NCBI RefSeq assembly: GCF_020884755.1 | Contig: NZ_BPWE01000004.1 | Location: 124,001-188,000 of the forward strand | Direction of reading: 5' to 3' | Source: Bifidobacterium mizhiense | GTDB taxonomy: Bacteria > Actinomycetota > Actinomycetes > Actinomycetales > Bifidobacteriaceae | DNA length: 64,000 bases | Shown here: piece after piece, positions 16,760 to 25,877 of the stretch | Layout of the letters: every line of letters starts with the position of its first letter | Numbering within the stretch: position 1 is the stretch's first letter | The notes under the pieces: generated by a model | The model's input: the letters and a program-made list of their open reading frames with translations, nothing else | What the model was told of the DNA's origin: nothing | The model's database searches: none | Program-made: the position numbers and the translations under genes

Positions 16760-18361
16760 ATGGCTATTGAGGCGCAGGGACTTGAGATCCGAATAGGTGC
16801 CCGACTACTGCTGCAAGCCACCGACTTCCACGTGACCAAGGGCGACCGGATCGGCCTGGTGGGCCGCAACGGCGCCGGCAAGACCACGCTGACCCGGGTC
16901 ATCACCGGCGACATGCTCCCCTCGGCCGGCAAGGTGCGGGTGACCGGACAGCTGGGATACCTGCCCCAGTCCACTCATGCGGGCGACTCCGAACAGAGCG
17001 CCCTGGACCGGGTCATGAGCGCCAGGGACATTGCATCCATCATCCAGCGGATGCGCAAGGCCGAGACCGAGATGACCAGTCCAGATCCCAAGGTCATGGA
17101 AAAGGCCATGAAGCGCTACGACAAGGCCCAGCAGGACTTCGAGAACGCCGGGGGCTATGCGGCCCAATCCCAGGCCATCGTCATGGGCGAGAGCCTGGGG
17201 CTGAGCCAGGAGACCCTGCAGCAGGCACTGGGCACCCTCTCCGGCGGTCAGCGCCGACGTGTCGAGCTGGCCAGGATCCTCTTCTCCGATGCCGACACCC
17301 TGATTCTGGACGAGCCCACCAACCACCTGGATGCCGACTCCATCGAATGGCTCAAGGGCTACCTGCGCCGGTTCGAGGGCGGCTTCCTGATCATCTCCCA
17401 CTCCACCGAGCTGCTGGACGAGACCGTCAACCGTATCTGGCACCTGGATGCCCAGCGTTCCTGCATCGACATGTACACGATGGGATGGAAGGCCTACCTG
17501 CGCCAGCGGGTGGTCGACGAGGAGCGCCGCCGCCGCGAACGGGAGGTGGCCGAGAAGAAGGCCGACCGTCTGATGCGGCAGGGCATCCGCCTGCACGCCA
17601 AGGCCACCAAGGCCGTGGCCGCCCAGAACATGATGCGCCGTGCCCAGCGCCTGCTGGCCGACACCCAGGAGGCGGAGAAGGCCGAGAAGGTGGCGGACCT
17701 GCGCTTCCCGGATCCTGCTCCCTGCGGCCGCACGCCCATCATGGCCGAGGACCTGTCCAAGGCCTACGGCTCCAACATCGTCTTCGCCGGCATCAACCTG
17801 GCCATCGACAAGGGCTCCCGGGTAGTCATCCTGGGGTACAACGGCGCTGGCAAGACCACCACCCTGCGCCTGCTGGCCGGCATCGAACAGCCCGACACGG
17901 GCAAGGTGACCCTGGGGCATGGGGCCAAGATCGGCTACTTCGCCCAGGAGCACGACACCCTGGATAACGACGTCACCGTTCTGGAGAACCTGCAGCATGT
18001 GGCCCCTGACCTGGACAACACCCAGGCGCGGACCATCCTGGGCTCCTTCCTCTTCTCAGGGGACGACGCCATGAAGCCCACCAAGGTGCTTTCGGGCGGC
18101 GAGAAGACCCGCCTGGCCTTGGCCACCCTGGTGACCAGCCGGGCCAACGTCCTTCTGCTGGACGAGCCCACCAACAACCTGGACCCCGCTTCACGCGAGG
18201 AGATACTCAAGGCCATCGCCAAGTACGAGGGGGCCATCGTGCTGGTCACCCACGACGAGGGGGCCGTCAAGGCGCTCAACCCTGAGCGGGTCCTGCTCAT
18301 GCCCGATGGGGATGAGGACCTCTGGAGCGACGACTACCTGGATCTGGTGGCCGAAGAGTAG
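16760..18361 (+). CDS. ABC-F family ATPase (ribosome-associated type)
   Basis: Soluble protein of 533 residues with two ABC domains and no membrane part. Domain 1 has GRNGAGKTT, LSGGQRRR and LDEPTNHLD. Domain 2 (from about residue 330) has GYNGAGKTT, LSGGEKTR and LDEPTNNLD. They are joined by a charged helical linker rich in Arg, Glu and Lys (about residues 250-310). That linker is the P-site tRNA-interacting motif of ABC-F proteins, which act on the ribosome as translation factors or antibiotic-protection proteins. Both catalytic Glu residues are intact. The start ATG has GGAGG seven bases upstream. The gene is monocistronic between a terminator and the convergent mgtC-like gene. Whether it is housekeeping or protective cannot be told. 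Confidence 0.88.
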   Translation: MAIEAQGLEIRIGARLLLQATDFHVTKGDRIGLVGRNGAGKTTLTRVITGDMLPSAGKVRVTGQLGYLPQSTHAGDSEQSALDRVMSARDIASIIQRMRKAETEMTSPDPKVMEKAMKRYDKAQQDFENAGGYAAQSQAIVMGESLGLSQETLQQALGTLSGGQRRRVELARILFSDADTLILDEPTNHLDADSIEWLKGYLRRFEGGFLIISHSTELLDETVNRIWHLDAQRSCIDMYTMGWKAYLRQRVVDEERRRREREVAEKKADRLMRQGIRLHAKATKAVAAQNMMRRAQRLLADTQEAEKAEKVADLRFPDPAPCGRTPIMAEDLSKAYGSNIVFAGINLAIDKGSRVVILGYNGAGKTTTLRLLAGIEQPDTGKVTLGHGAKIGYFAQEHDTLDNDVTVLENLQHVAPDLDNTQARTILGSFLFSGDDAMKPTKVLSGGEKTRLALATLVTSRANVLLLDEPTNNLDPASREEILKAIAKYEGAIVLVTHDEGAVKALNPERVLLMPDGDEDLWSDDYLDLVAEE

Positions 18362-18382
18362 GCAGCCGCAATAGCGAGCGGG

Positions 18383-19072
18383 TCAGTCGTCCCCTCCTAG
18401 GACCTCCACGCCCTTGACCCCTGGGGTCTGACCAATGGATTCCACCAGCTCGGTCACATCCCCCTTGCCCAGCAGGTTGACGGTGACATCGGCGCCCTTC
18501 CAGGCATCCCGGTGCAGCTCGTGGATGGTCAGCACCCGGGATTCGAAGCCCATTCGGGTGGCCAGGAGCAGGGATTCGCGCAGACAGCCGTGGCCGTCCT
18601 GATATACGATGCGCAGGACCGTGTTCTGACGGTTGCGCAGGAACCACTTGAGGATGGGCGCGATGACCAGGACGGCCAGAAAGTAGAAGACGACCGCCAG
18701 GATGGCGATGGCGAAGAGCTGGACCCCGCAGGCCATGCCTACGGCGGCGGCCACCCAGATGGCGCTGGCTGTGGTCAAGCCCTTGACCGAGTCGTGGTTG
18801 AAGAAGATGACCCCGGCCCCGATGAAGCCGATGCCCGAGGCCACGCCAGCCGCGATTCGCGAGGCATCCCAGGAGTAGTTGCCCACAGCGGCCTGGATGC
18901 CGTAAAGGGAGACCATGGTGAACAGGCAGCTGCCCAAGCCCACCAGAATATGGGTGCGGATGCCAGCGTCGTGCTTGAGGAACTCGCGCTCGAAGCCGAT
19001 CAGGCCACAGAGCACCACCGTCAGGACCACCGCCATAATCTGCCCTTGATTCGGCATTGCGAATCCCTGCAT
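18383..19072 (-). CDS. MgtC/SapB family membrane protein
   Basis: A 229-residue protein with four to five N-terminal membrane helices. It has the family motifs CGLIGFERE, AGIRTHILVGLGSCLF, GIGFIGAGVI and VKGLTTASAIWVAAAVGMACG. A soluble C-terminal domain of about 80 residues (IVYQDGHGCL to the end) looks ACT-like. MgtC proteins are linked to Mg2+ homeostasis and inhibition of the F-ATPase in pathogens; the function in commensals is open. ATG 19072 is chosen for the AAGGA site before it; the open frame extends 62 codons further without support. Upstream, on the minus strand, TATAAG is a possible -10 box about 35 bases before the start. It is convergent with the ABC-F gene with only 21 bases between. 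Confidence 0.88.
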   Translation of the reverse strand: MQGFAMPNQGQIMAVVLTVVLCGLIGFEREFLKHDAGIRTHILVGLGSCLFTMVSLYGIQAAVGNYSWDASRIAAGVASGIGFIGAGVIFFNHDSVKGLTTASAIWVAAAVGMACGVQLFAIAILAVVFYFLAVLVIAPILKWFLRNRQNTVLRIVYQDGHGCLRESLLLATRMGFESRVLTIHELHRDAWKGADVTVNLLGKGDVTELVESIGQTPGVKGVEVLGGDD

Positions 19073-19208
19073 GGATTTCCTTCCTGCTCTCGTAAATAGG
19101 CAGACCTTATAACGCTTGCAGGACAAGGCCATCGGATAGAGTGGAGCCAGCACGTGGCCGGCCGTGCCGCCGCCGCACGTGGACCTTTTGAATGAGGGGT
19201 GTGATGCC

Positions 19209-21116
19209 ATGAAGCCGTCACCAGATGAACGCCGCGAAGCCCGCCGGACTCTGGCCACCAGCGCCTATACCGCCGACATGATCCGATCCTTGGAGCAGCC
19301 GTTTTTGGATGACGGGGTGCCCCTGATGCGTATCGCCGCCGGATCCCTGGCCTCCGTGGCCGACGTCATGCTGACCCAGGCCGGGCTGGAGCCGGCAGGA
19401 GCCAGGATCGTCCTGCTGGCAGGAGCCGGCAACAATGGCGGCGACGGGCTCTACGCCTCGGCTGACCTGGCCGGGCACGGGGCCGACGTGACGGTGGTGG
19501 CGACCGGGCAGAGCCTGCACCAGGGCGGATTGGATGCCCTCCTGCGTGCCGGCGGAGTGGTCACGGCCCTGGATCCCCAGGCAGCCATCCCCGGCTGCGA
19601 GGCACCGGCCGGCCCGGACCAGGCCTCCGAAGAACTGGACCAGGCCCTGGAGCTGTGCCGACAGGCGGATCTGATCATCGATGCCATGACGGGCATCGGC
19701 CTCAAGGGGGCGCTGCGCGGCATCCCCGCCGCTCTGGCCGCGGAACTGGGCATGGAGGGCGGTCTGCCCGACAGGCCAGCCTGGCACGACCCCGCCGGTC
19801 AAGACGGGCCCCTGGTGCTGGCCGTGGATACTCCCTCCGGCGTGGACATTGATGAAGGCACCCTGCCCGGGGCCTACATACCGGCGGATGTGACCGTGAC
19901 CATGGGAGCCATGAAGCCCTGCCTGATGCTGCCTCCGGCCGCCTACGTCTGCGGAAGAGTCGTCCTGGTGGACTTCGGCTTCGACACCTCGGCCCTGGCC
20001 CCCAGCGTCTCCTGCATGAACGCCGAGGACTGCGCCGGACTTTTGCGCGCGCCCCGGGTGGATGACACCAAGTACACCAGAGGCGTGGTTGGCCTGGTCA
20101 CCGGATCCGCGCTCTACCATGGCGCTGGGCTGCTCTCCAGCAGGGCGGCGGCCAGCGGCAACGTGGGCATGATCCGCTACTGCGGCCCCGAGCAGGTGGG
20201 CGATCTGATCCTGCAGGAGCTGCCCGAGACTGTCCTGGGCCGCGGAAGGGTCGAGTCCTGGGTGCTGGGTTCGGGTGTGCCCACCCGGCAGGCCCAGGAG
20301 GCCGCTGGACCTGAAGGCCAGGACGATCAGCGGGATCTGATTGCCGACATACTCAACCGACAGGCCGCGGATCTGGACGAGGACGAGGCAGCGGCCGATC
20401 CGCCGGTGGTCGCCGATGCCGGAGCCCTGGACCTGCTGCCGGACCGGCTGGGGCCACGCACCGTCCTGACCCCGCATGCGGGCGAGATGGCCGCCCTGCT
20501 CAACTCGCATGGCGAGAACGTGGACGGCGACCAGGTCATGGCCGAACCCCTGCACTGGGCTGTCCGCGCCTGCCAGCTGACCGGGGCCACCATTTTGCTC
20601 AAGGGCGCCATCACACTGGTTGTCGGCGAGGACGGCACCGACCGCCCCCGGGTCATGACCACCGGCTTCGGGCCGGCCTGGCTGTCCACGGCCGGATCAG
20701 GGGACGTGCTCTCCGGCACCATCGGAGCGCTGCTGGCCCAGAACGCCGGACCGATCCAGGATGATGCCACCCTGATGGCGGATCTGACGGCAGCTGCGGC
20801 CTTCCTGCACGGACTGGCCGGTTCTTTGGCCAGCGGCGGCAGGCAGACCGGCTGGGAGCAGCCGCTGATCTTCGACCCCCGCAAGCCCCAGGATTTCGCC
20901 GATCTGGTAGCCCAGGACAGCCAGCGGGATGGTCACGGGACTGTTGCAGGACCCATGGGACAACCGATTCGCGCCGGGCAGGTGGCCGATGCCCTGCCCA
21001 AGGCCATAGGGCTGGTCATGTCAAGAGCCGAGGGAACTGCCGACCAGAACGACCGATCCGCCCAGGATGGGGACGATGCCTCTCAGTTCTTCGAGAACAG
21101 CTCGCTTTGGTTCTAA
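19209..21116 (+). CDS. nnr: Bifunctional NAD(P)H-hydrate repair enzyme (epimerase + dehydratase)
   Basis: Repairs hydrated NAD(P)H: the N-terminal domain epimerises NAD(P)HX and the C-terminal domain dehydrates it using ADP. The protein is 635 residues, long for the family (about 500). The epimerase half has GAGNNGGDG (near residue 75), DAMTGIGLKG and the Asp-rich DTPSGVDIDEGT. The dehydratase half begins near residue 290 (YTRGVVGLVTGSALYHGAGLLSSRAA) and has LTPHAGEMAALL and the ribokinase-like AGSGDVLSG. Extra length comes from acidic, Gln/Ala-rich inserts and a disordered tail of ~60 residues. The start ATG 19209 has GAGGGG nine bases before it. Its tail overlaps the leader of the next gene. 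Confidence 0.9.
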   Translation: MKPSPDERREARRTLATSAYTADMIRSLEQPFLDDGVPLMRIAAGSLASVADVMLTQAGLEPAGARIVLLAGAGNNGGDGLYASADLAGHGADVTVVATGQSLHQGGLDALLRAGGVVTALDPQAAIPGCEAPAGPDQASEELDQALELCRQADLIIDAMTGIGLKGALRGIPAALAAELGMEGGLPDRPAWHDPAGQDGPLVLAVDTPSGVDIDEGTLPGAYIPADVTVTMGAMKPCLMLPPAAYVCGRVVLVDFGFDTSALAPSVSCMNAEDCAGLLRAPRVDDTKYTRGVVGLVTGSALYHGAGLLSSRAAASGNVGMIRYCGPEQVGDLILQELPETVLGRGRVESWVLGSGVPTRQAQEAAGPEGQDDQRDLIADILNRQAADLDEDEAAADPPVVADAGALDLLPDRLGPRTVLTPHAGEMAALLNSHGENVDGDQVMAEPLHWAVRACQLTGATILLKGAITLVVGEDGTDRPRVMTTGFGPAWLSTAGSGDVLSGTIGALLAQNAGPIQDDATLMADLTAAAAFLHGLAGSLASGGRQTGWEQPLIFDPRKPQDFADLVAQDSQRDGHGTVAGPMGQPIRAGQVADALPKAIGLVMSRAEGTADQNDRSAQDGDDASQFFENSSLWF

Positions 21117-21144
21117 ACACGTCCTCAGAAAAGGAGTCTATTCG

Positions 21145-21927
21145 ATGACCGCGCAGCTCATCGTCATGCGTCATGGGGAAAGCGTCTGGACTCAGAAGTC
21201 GGTCAACCGTTTCGCCGGTTGGGTGGACGTGCCCCTGACGGAACGCGGACTGGATCAGGCCCGCCATGCCGGACGGCTGCTCAAGGAGTCAGGCCTGCTG
21301 CCCGACCTGGTCTTCACCTCCCTGCTGACCCGCAGCATCGTCACCGCCAATACGGTGCTGGATCTGGTTGATCGGGCCTGGATTCCGGTGGAGCGCACCT
21401 GGAGGCTGAACGAGCGCCACTATGGCGCCTTCCAGGGGCAGACGCGACCGGCCATGCTGGAACGCTACGGCCAGCAGCAATTCGACATCTACCGGCGTTC
21501 CTACGATGTTCGGCCGCCGGCCATCGCAACCGATTCGCCAGACTTTCAGGGAGGGGATCCGCGCTATGCCCCGGCCATGCGCGACGGGCTGGACAGCCGG
21601 AATCCGGCCGAGATCCGTGCCGAGTGCCTCAAGGACCTGCTGCTCCGCCTGCAACCCTATTGGCGCAGCCGGATAGCCCCGAACCTGGCCCAGGGCCGGA
21701 CTGTGCTCGTCGTCACCCACGGGTCCGTGGTCCGCAGCCTGATCAAGGTCCTTGAAGAGGTTGACGACAAGGACATCAGATCCATCAACGTGCCCACTGG
21801 CGTGCCCATGGTCTACAGCTTCGTGAACGGCGGAGACGGCAACCCCCAGGTCCAGGGTCCGGGTCGCTATCTGGATCAGGAGGCCGCCGACCAGGGTATG
21901 GCTGAAACCGCGGCCCTGGGCCGATAG
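21145..21927 (+). CDS. 2,3-bisphosphoglycerate-dependent phosphoglycerate mutase-like protein, divergent
   Basis: A 260-residue member of the histidine phosphatase superfamily, closest to the dPGM group. It keeps RHGES with the catalytic His10, LNERHYGAFQG with the acid Glu, RR near residue 118, VTHGS with the second His, and NVPTGVPMVY. Two differences from canonical GpmA are notable. After RHGESVW the usual Asn is Thr and two extra residues precede NRF; and HGN is HGS. These Asn residues contact the substrate phosphate, so activity may be altered. The start ATG 21145 follows AAAGGAG. It lies 28 bases after nnr, probably in one transcript. It may be a second mutase or a sugar-phosphate phosphatase. 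Confidence 0.8.
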   Translation: MTAQLIVMRHGESVWTQKSVNRFAGWVDVPLTERGLDQARHAGRLLKESGLLPDLVFTSLLTRSIVTANTVLDLVDRAWIPVERTWRLNERHYGAFQGQTRPAMLERYGQQQFDIYRRSYDVRPPAIATDSPDFQGGDPRYAPAMRDGLDSRNPAEIRAECLKDLLLRLQPYWRSRIAPNLAQGRTVLVVTHGSVVRSLIKVLEEVDDKDIRSINVPTGVPMVYSFVNGGDGNPQVQGPGRYLDQEAADQGMAETAALGR

Positions 21928-21951
21928 GGCCTTGGGTATAGATTGGCTTAT

Positions 21952-22920
21952 ATGACACTGCTCCAACTGCGCTACATCGTCAAGATCGTCGAATGCGGCT
22001 CGATGAACGAGGCCTCGCACGAGCTCTACATCTCCCAGCCGGCACTGAGCTCATCGGTCAAGGAGCTGGAGAACGAGCTGGGCATCGAAATCTTCACCCG
22101 CCACTCCCAGGGGATCGCTCTGACCGTGGACGGGGCGGAATTCCTGACCTACGCACGACAGATTCTGGACCAGACCGACCTGCTGGAGGCCCGCTATAAG
22201 CAGGTCAGGCCCCGCAAGCAGCTCTGCCGGGTCTCCACCCAGCACTACATGTTCGCAGTGGAAGCCTTCGTGGAGATGATCAACTCCATCGATTCCGACG
22301 AGTACGAATTCACCATACGGGAGACGCGCACCAGGGACATCATCGACCAGGTGGCCACCCTCCAGTCCGAAATCGGCATCATCTACGAGTCCGACTTCAA
22401 CAAGCGGGTGCTGTCCAAGATGCTCCGGGAGAAGCACCTGGACTTCCACCCCCTCTTCCGGGCGGACCTGCATGTCTTCATCGCACGAACCAACCCCCTG
22501 GCCGATCGGGCCATGGTGACCATGAAGGACCTGGAACCCTACCCCTTCCTCCAGTACGAGCAGGGCGAAGAGGGTTCCTTCTACTTCGCCGAGGAGGCGG
22601 TCTGGCCCGACTACTCCCCCAAGCAGATCACCGTGAGTGACCGGGCCACCATGCTCAACTTCATCGTCGGGCTCAACGCCTACACGGTCTGCACCGGCAT
22701 CGACAACGAGGACCTCAACAACGAGAAGATCGTCAGCGTCCCCCTGGAGTCGGACGAATCCATGCTGGTGGGCTGGATCGTCAACAGCCGGACCAAGCTG
22801 TCCCATGCCGCCGAACTCTACTTGGACAAGCTGCGCCAGGTGGTGTCCAGCCACGGATACTCGCTGATCGAGCAGGAGCCAGGCGAGCAGGAGCCAGGCA
22901 AGCGACAGTCCAACAGATAA
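21952..22920 (+). CDS. LysR-type transcriptional regulator
   Basis: A 322-residue regulator. The N-terminal winged helix-turn-helix (residues 1-60) reads LLQLRYIVKIVECGSMNEASHELYISQPALS in pieces typical of LysR proteins. The C-terminal part (about 90-300) is the periplasmic-binding-like effector domain. No ligand is evident. The start ATG 21952 lies 24 bases after the phosphoglycerate mutase-like gene and has no clear ribosome site; it may be read with nnr and the mutase. An acidic tail with a short EQEPG repeat closes the protein. Target genes may be the neighbours, but LysR proteins usually face their target divergently, which is not the case here. Confidence 0.88.
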   Translation: MTLLQLRYIVKIVECGSMNEASHELYISQPALSSSVKELENELGIEIFTRHSQGIALTVDGAEFLTYARQILDQTDLLEARYKQVRPRKQLCRVSTQHYMFAVEAFVEMINSIDSDEYEFTIRETRTRDIIDQVATLQSEIGIIYESDFNKRVLSKMLREKHLDFHPLFRADLHVFIARTNPLADRAMVTMKDLEPYPFLQYEQGEEGSFYFAEEAVWPDYSPKQITVSDRATMLNFIVGLNAYTVCTGIDNEDLNNEKIVSVPLESDESMLVGWIVNSRTKLSHAAELYLDKLRQVVSSHGYSLIEQEPGEQEPGKRQSNR

Positions 22921-22975
22921 CAGTTCCTCCTGTAGCGGTGACGAGTGAACTTCGCCGCTGGTCACTAATCGCCGT

Positions 22976-24058
22976 TCACTTTACTGCCAGCGCTTTTCCC
23001 TGTGCTCCGATGGAGGGCATCTTCCCCTGATGGCCCACATCCTGCGATTTGAGCCCCAGGGCCTTGAGCAGGGCTCGATCCAGATGTTCCAATCCGCCTT
23101 GGCTCTTGGCCGCTGCGGTCAGATCCCAGACCCTGCCGTTGATCATGATGGTGGGGGTCGAGAACTCCCCTTTGGCGTCCTTGGCGTCCTTGCGGGTGAT
23201 GGCATAGGCATTGACCTTGTCCACCCATGGCCTGTAGGTGCCCTGGGCGAAACGGTCTGCCAAAGCCCTGGGCACGCCCACGCCCACGGCCTTGTCGGCC
23301 AGACGTGCATCGGAGACCGCCTGATAGGAGCTTTCATTGGGTTGGAAGTCTGCTGCAAAGACGGCGGCAGCGAAGGCCGGCAGATGATCCGGATCCTCCT
23401 GGGCCACCATGGCCAGGGCGTTGTCCACGCGGCTGGAGTACTGGTCACTGGAGGCCGAATCCAGGAAGTTCAAAAAGTTGTAGGTGACGTTGATCTGACC
23501 GGCGCTGATCATGCGCTGCAGCTGGGGATCGATGACCCGGCCCACCTTGCCGCACCAGGGGCACATGGGGTCCATGAAGATCTCAAGGGTCGGTGCGTCG
23601 GCAACCTTCTTCTTGCTGCCGACCCCCTTGGCTGAAACAGTCAGCCCTCCCTGGTCGTCGGCCACCGAAGGCTTGACGGTGACCTCTTGCAGGGCCTTGT
23701 AGGCCTTGGCGTCCCCGCTGGGACCATGGCTGACTTGCGCGGTCGACGCTCCTGATGAGGGCTTTTGGGCTGACTGGTTGCCTGCTGCATGATCAGCCCA
23801 CAGCATGTAGATGCCTGCCGCAAGCACCAGCACAAGAGCCACCGCCACCAGTATCAACGGAACCCTCCGCGAGCTCTGTGCAGGTGCACTGTCTTCAGAG
23901 CCGCTCTCCTGAGGCTGACCTGTCTCTATGGGTTTCTCCTCAGTGGCAATTCGCCCATCAGCCGAAGTGGCCGAAACGGCAGGCTTGGTCGCATTCACCG
24001 CGTCGGCCGTAGTCTGGTCCGGTTCCTCATGACCGTTCTGTCCCAGAGGTTTTGTCAT
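22976..24058 (-). CDS. Membrane-anchored DsbA-like thiol-disulfide oxidoreductase
   Basis: A 360-residue protein. It has a long hydrophilic cytoplasmic tail (1-65), one membrane helix (66-88), a linker, and an extracytoplasmic thioredoxin-fold domain. FMDPMCPWCGKV gives the CPWC active site at residues 166-169, and the cis-Pro loop is FSTPTIMING. This is the DSBA-like/thioredoxin_4 group found in actinobacteria, where it helps fold exported proteins or supplies electrons to them. The ATG is preceded by AAGGAAGG. No VKOR or DsbB partner is in the window. The gene is convergent with the LysR gene; the 55 bases between hold competing short inverted repeats (for example AGTGAAC at 22944 with GTTCACT at 22974). 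Confidence 0.87.
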   Translation of the reverse strand: MTKPLGQNGHEEPDQTTADAVNATKPAVSATSADGRIATEEKPIETGQPQESGSEDSAPAQSSRRVPLILVAVALVLVLAAGIYMLWADHAAGNQSAQKPSSGASTAQVSHGPSGDAKAYKALQEVTVKPSVADDQGGLTVSAKGVGSKKKVADAPTLEIFMDPMCPWCGKVGRVIDPQLQRMISAGQINVTYNFLNFLDSASSDQYSSRVDNALAMVAQEDPDHLPAFAAAVFAADFQPNESSYQAVSDARLADKAVGVGVPRALADRFAQGTYRPWVDKVNAYAITRKDAKDAKGEFSTPTIMINGRVWDLTAAAKSQGGLEHLDRALLKALGLKSQDVGHQGKMPSIGAQGKALAVK

Positions 24059-24183
24059 GATCCATGGCCTTCCTTGCGATGATGATCCGTCGGCCTGCCC
24101 GCCGGACCTTTACCAATCTACACGAGGGTCGGCCGACAGCAGGACCGTCCGAAGAATGTGCGCTGATATGAGCCGGTCCTTGC

Positions 24184-24933
24184 TCAGGCCCCGTAGCGCT
24201 CCAGATAGTCCCTGGCAGCATCGGCCGTGTGCTGATCCAGAATGGGCGACCCGTCCGGGCCCTTCATGGAGGCAGCCGCATCGAAGATCTGGCGGACGTT
24301 GACAATGCTGATGACAGGGAAGTGGAATTCATCCATGATGGACTCGACAGCCGAGCCCTGGCCCTGTCCGGTGCGCTCCATCCGGTCCACGGAGAGCACC
24401 AGGCCGACGATGGTCACCTTGGCCTGGGACATGATCTTGGGCACCACCTGGCGAACCGCGGTCCCGGCGGTCATGACGTCATCCACCAGCAACACCCTCA
24501 TACCATCCCTGAGCTGGGTGCCGACCATGAGGCCTCCGTCGCCATGGTCCTTGACCTCCTTACGGTCAAAGGTGTAGCCGACCGGCATGTCGTGCGCCCC
24601 ACTCAGGGCGATGGCGGTGGAGACGGCCAAGGGAATCCCCTTATAAGCCGGACCGAAAACCGTGTCGATGTCGGCGGGCAGGGTCCCCTGCTTCACGGCC
24701 TGCACGATGATCCGGGCGTAGAACTCCCCCAGCAGGGCGATCAACCGTCCGTCATTGAAGGCTCCGGCGTTGATGAAGTAGGGCGAGCGCCGCCCCGACT
24801 TCAGGGTGAAGTCACCGAACTTGAGGGCCCCGCTCTGCAGCAGAAAGCTGGTGAAGCCCTCCTGGATGCGGCGGGTCTGCTCCTGGGCTTCCCCGTCTTG
24901 GTTGGTCGTGTTTTCGGCTGCGGATGCGCTCAT
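24184..24933 (-). CDS. pyrE: Orotate phosphoribosyltransferase
   Basis: Joins orotate to PRPP to give OMP. The 249-residue protein has the type I PRTase loop [15 protein letters not shown] (PRPP binding), YFINAG and [14 protein letters not shown] 24933 overlaps the pyrD stop as ATGA and has AAAGGGGAG eight bases before it; an in-frame ATG at 24942 is less likely. It is the last gene of the pyrimidine operon. The 125 bases after it up to the DsbA-like gene hold a GTCGGCCGAC palindrome but no convincing T-run terminator. Confidence 0.95.
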   Translation of the reverse strand: MSASAAENTTNQDGEAQEQTRRIQEGFTSFLLQSGALKFGDFTLKSGRRSPYFINAGAFNDGRLIALLGEFYARIIVQAVKQGTLPADIDTVFGPAYKGIPLAVSTAIALSGAHDMPVGYTFDRKEVKDHGDGGLMVGTQLRDGMRVLLVDDVMTAGTAVRQVVPKIMSQAKVTIVGLVLSVDRMERTGQGQGSAVESIMDEFHFPVISIVNVRQIFDAAASMKGPDGSPILDQHTADAARDYLERYGA

Positions 24934-25877
24934 CGCCAGCACTCCCCTTTCTTGAGCAAATCGGCCAGCTTGGGCCGCTCGTCCAACAGATCGTCCAGCT
25001 CCCGGGCCACCCTCATGGGCGCCACAGGATCCACCAGGGCCGCAGCCCCGACCTCCACGGCGTTGGCCCCTGCATAGAGGAATTCCAAGGCCGTGAGCCC
25101 CGAGTCGATGCCCCCGATGCCGATGATGGGAACCTCGGGCAGTGCCTGACGCACCCGCCAGACGAAGGACAAGGCAATAGGCAGGATGCAGGGGCCTGAG
25201 ACACCGCCGGTGCCCTGGGCCAGGATGGGTCTGCCCGTGTTGATGTCGATGCGCATGCCCACCAGGGTGTTGATCAGACTGAGGGCATCCGCTCCCCCAT
25301 CGACGGCCGCCCGGGCCACCTCCACGATGTCGGTGACGTTGGGGGTCAGCTTGACCACCATGGGCTTGTCCGTCAGACCCCGAAGGCGGGTGATCAGCCG
25401 GTTCAGGGCCTTGGCGTCAGTGCCTACGGACATCCCCCCGTGAGAGACGTTGGGGCAGGAGACGTTGATCTCCAGCATGTCCGCCGGGGAGTCGGCCAAG
25501 CGTTCCACGACCGTGGCATAGTCCTCGTCGCTGTGGCCGGCCACATTGGTGACCACGTTGGCTCCCAAGGCCTTGAGCCTGGGCAGCTCGTCCACCAGAT
25601 AATGGTCCACACCCGGGTTCTGCAGACCCACGGAGTTGACCATGCCGGCTGGACTCTCGGCGGTCCTGGGCGTGGGGTTGCCTTCCCAGGGAACCGGTGA
25701 AACACCCTTGGTGGAGATGGCACCCATCTGGGAGACGTCGTAATAGCCCCCACAGGCATCCAGGTTGAAGGTGCCCGAGGCCGTGCCCACCGGGTTCTTC
25801 CAGGGCATGCCGGCCACAACAGTGCCATGCCGCCAGGTGTGCGGATCCAGAGGATCCATGATTGTCAGCCCGCTCAT
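24930..25877 (-). CDS. pyrD: Dihydroorotate dehydrogenase, class 1B catalytic subunit
   Basis: Oxidises dihydroorotate to orotate; the 1B type works with the iron-sulfur/FAD subunit PyrK and NAD+. The 315-residue flavoprotein has [18 protein letters not shown], the catalytic-loop text [11 protein letters not shown] with the class 1 Cys base, VKLTPNV and IGIGGI with GAALVDP (FMN phosphate). ATG 25877 overlaps the pyrK stop (ATGA) and is preceded by AAGGAGG. The adjacent pyrK confirms class 1B. Confidence 0.95.
   Translation of the reverse strand: MSGLTIMDPLDPHTWRHGTVVAGMPWKNPVGTASGTFNLDACGGYYDVSQMGAISTKGVSPVPWEGNPTPRTAESPAGMVNSVGLQNPGVDHYLVDELPRLKALGANVVTNVAGHSDEDYATVVERLADSPADMLEINVSCPNVSHGGMSVGTDAKALNRLITRLRGLTDKPMVVKLTPNVTDIVEVARAAVDGGADALSLINTLVGMRIDINTGRPILAQGTGGVSGPCILPIALSFVWRVRQALPEVPIIGIGGIDSGLTALEFLYAGANAVEVGAAALVDPVAPMRVARELDDLLDERPKLADLLKKGECWR

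Noticed and set aside
24100..24183. GTCGGCCGAC palindrome as terminator of the pyr operon
   Set aside because: The stem is short and no T-run follows on the minus strand, so I could not support a terminator call.
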